Part shown: positions 52,163 to 53,563 of the stretch, piece after piece | Layout: the number at the start of each line of letters is the position of its first letter | Numbering within the stretch: position 1 is the stretch's first letter | From: Lachnospiraceae bacterium | GTDB lineage: Bacteria; Bacillota; Clostridia; Lachnospirales; Lachnospiraceae | Assembly: GCA_022510725.1 (NCBI GenBank) | Contig: JAFLSW010000014.1 | Location: 1 to 53,563, forward strand | Length of the DNA stretch: 53,563 nt | Direction: 5' to 3' | The notes under the pieces: generated by a model | Database searches by the model: none | Told to the model about the DNA's origin: nothing | Seen by the model: only the letters and a program-made list of their open reading frames with translations | Made by a program: the position numbers and the translations under genes

Positions 52163-53437
52163 ATGAAAAAAACACCCTTTGTAACAAAAGAAAAACTGGA
52201 TGAGATCGTAAAAGAATATCCAACCCCCTTTCATATCTATGATGAAAAAGGGATCAGAGAGAATGCAAAAGCATTACAGGAAGCATTTTCCTGGAATGCC
52301 GGCTATCGGGAATATTTTGCCGTAAAGGCTACCCCCAATCCTTTTCTGATCAATATTTTAAGAGAATACGGATGCGGAACAGACTGTTCCTCTAAGACAG
52401 AGCTGATGCTATCCAAAGCCATGGGCGTAAAAGGAGAAGACATTATGTTTTCCTCCAACGAAACCCCTGCCAGCGAATATGAATATGCAAATGAGATCGG
52501 GGCTATTATTAATCTGGACGATTTTACTCATATTGATTATCTGGAAAAGACCTTGGGGAAACTGCCTGAGACCTTAAGCCTTCGCTATAATCCCGGCGGT
52601 GTGTTCAAGATCAGCACCAGCATTATGGACAATCCCGGCGATGCCAAATACGGCTTTACCACAGAGCAGCTTTTTGAAGGCTACAAGGTCTTAAAGGAAA
52701 AAGGGGTAAAGCGGTTTGGTATGCATGCATTTTTGGCCAGCAATACGGTGACTAACGAATATTATCCTACCCTTGCCAAAACCTTATTTGAAACAGCGGT
52801 TAAGATCAAAGAAGAGGTGGGGGTTTCCTTAAGCTTTATCAATCTTTCCGGCGGGATCGGCATTCCATACCGTCCTGACCAGGAGCCCAACGACATCCGT
52901 GTGATCGGGCAGAAGGTAAAGGAAGTTTATGAAGAGATCCTGACTCCTGCAGGATTAGGTAATGTAGCCATCTATACAGAGCTGGGACGCTTCATGATGG
53001 GTCCTTACGGACATCTTGTTACCACAGCCATTCATGAAAAGCATACCCACAAGGAATATATTGGCTGTGACGCATGTGCGGTCAACCTGATGAGACCTGC
53101 CATGTATGGGGCATATCATCACATTACGGTGGCAGGAAAGGAAGAGGCAGCTTGTGACCACATGTATGATGTAGTAGGCTCCTTATGCGAAAATAACGAC
53201 AAATTTGCCATCGACAGGATGCTGCCAAAGATCGAGATAGGAGACAAGCTGATCATTCACGATACCGGCGCTCACGGATTTGCCATGGGTTATAACTATA
53301 ACGGTAAGTTAAAAAGTGCAGAGCTGCTGTTAAAAGAGGATGGCAGCGTACAACTGATCCGGCGGGCCGAGACACCAAAGGATTACTTTGCTACCTTTGA
53401 CTGCTTTGAGATTTTTGACAGCTTAAAAGAAGGCTGA
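52163..53437 (+). CDS. lysA: Diaminopimelate decarboxylase
   Basis: A 424-residue fold-III PLP decarboxylase of the ornithine/DAP decarboxylase type. PLP-lysine in YFAVKATPNPF (near residue 52), glycine-rich SGGIGIPY, and YTELGRFMMGPYG with the substrate-binding arginine; the C-terminal domain has CDACAVNLMRPAMYGAYH and HDTGAHGFAMGYNYNG. It makes lysine and controls the DAP pool used in the wall. Start at the second of two ATGs (7 nt after GGAGG); ATG at 52160 is possible. No lysine riboswitch is visible upstream. A terminator follows. Confidence 0.9.
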   Translation: MKKTPFVTKEKLDEIVKEYPTPFHIYDEKGIRENAKALQEAFSWNAGYREYFAVKATPNPFLINILREYGCGTDCSSKTELMLSKAMGVKGEDIMFSSNETPASEYEYANEIGAIINLDDFTHIDYLEKTLGKLPETLSLRYNPGGVFKISTSIMDNPGDAKYGFTTEQLFEGYKVLKEKGVKRFGMHAFLASNTVTNEYYPTLAKTLFETAVKIKEEVGVSLSFINLSGGIGIPYRPDQEPNDIRVIGQKVKEVYEEILTPAGLGNVAIYTELGRFMMGPYGHLVTTAIHEKHTHKEYIGCDACAVNLMRPAMYGAYHHITVAGKEEAACDHMYDVVGSLCENNDKFAIDRMLPKIEIGDKLIIHDTGAHGFAMGYNYNGKLKSAELLLKEDGSVQLIRRAETPKDYFATFDCFEIFDSLKEG

Positions 53438-53468
53438 TCCGTATTTTTAAATAAAAGAAGCAAAGAGA

Positions 53469-53506
53469 AAAGCGTGAAGTCGAAAACTTCGATCTCACGC
53501 TTTTTT
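53469..53506 (+). terminator. Rho-independent terminator between lysA and tRNA-Leu
   Basis: A 12-of-13-bp stem GCGTGAAGTCGAA/TTCGATCTCACGC with an AAC loop and TTTTTT on the forward side; flanking AAAAG on the other side allows weaker function for the reverse-strand tRNA. Confidence 0.85.
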
Positions 53507-53508
53507 AC

Positions 53509-53563
53509 TGCCGGCGATGGGACTTGAACCCATACGTGGTTGCCCACAACAGATTTTGAGTCT
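53509..53563 (-). tRNA. tRNA-Leu (anticodon CAA), 5' end outside window
   Basis: The reverse strand reads through an anticodon arm AGA-CTCAAAA-TCT (anticodon CAA), a long class-II variable arm (TGG-GCAA-CCA stem-loop), a T arm ATGGG-TTCAAGT-CCCAT and the acceptor half CGCCGGC with discriminator A. CCA is not encoded. The D arm and 5' acceptor half lie beyond the right edge. Confidence 0.9.

Overview
The window looks like a chromosomal segment of a spore-forming, anaerobic Firmicute of the Clostridia, most likely a Lachnospiraceae-type gut bacterium. The evidence is the spore-coat ATPase SpoIVA and a SpoVAF/GerA-type germination protein, an oxygen-sensitive class III ribonucleotide reductase (nrdD/nrdG), a Bacillus/Clostridium gene order, purine-rich ribosome-binding sites and intermediate GC. 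Genus is inference; no rRNA is present.

Region 1 (1-13347) is the conserved translation/secretion block: ylxM (cut by the window edge), ffh, rpsP, khpA, rimM, trmD, rplS, ylqF, rnhB, a YlqG-like FliK relative, a YlqH-like FlhB C-domain relative, and yraN. Inserted into it are a NatA-like ATPase with a fused ABC-permease/CPBP protease, two signal peptidases flanking ylqF, an AT-rich reverse-strand membrane-protein gene and a TraX-family gene.

Region 2 (13395-31449) is housekeeping: pgeF, a long-form prs, a radical-SAM DUF512 protein, der, plsY, gpsA, metF, a MoxR/VWA pair, spoIVA, punA, cdd, an amidohydrolase deaminase, a membrane-anchored MutS-like ATPase, rnhA, a small tail-anchored protein, a HAD nucleotidase and a WYL regulator. 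der-plsY-gpsA-(insert)-spoIVA resembles the Bacillus order.

Region 3 (31450-34821) is a deoxynucleotide block, nrdD-nrdG-dut, behind a strong promoter with two NrdR-like boxes 32 bp apart.

Region 4 (34848-50023) is the accessory part: a SpoVAF-like protein, a lipoprotein fusing GH25 muramidase to GH3 glucosaminidase, three tandem paralogous two-repeat lipoproteins interleaved with a coiled-coil membrane protein, a two-component system, a fourth lipoprotein, CheV, a SIR2-like zinc protein and a 744-residue acidic/lysine-rich single-pass membrane protein. The lipoprotein/two-component cluster is the best candidate for an undescribed envelope system.

Region 5 (50050-53563) holds hisH-hisF, ung, lysA, a terminator, and the 3' part of a reverse-strand tRNA-Leu(CAA).

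The most unusual non-coding signal is a repeated layout at spoIVA, punA, spoVAF and, partly, the GH25-GH3 gene. A terminator-like hairpin sits directly before the gene, in three cases with the ribosome-binding site in its 3' arm, and promoter-like elements lie inside the hairpin. Read-through RNA would form the hairpin; locally started RNA would lack its 5' arm.
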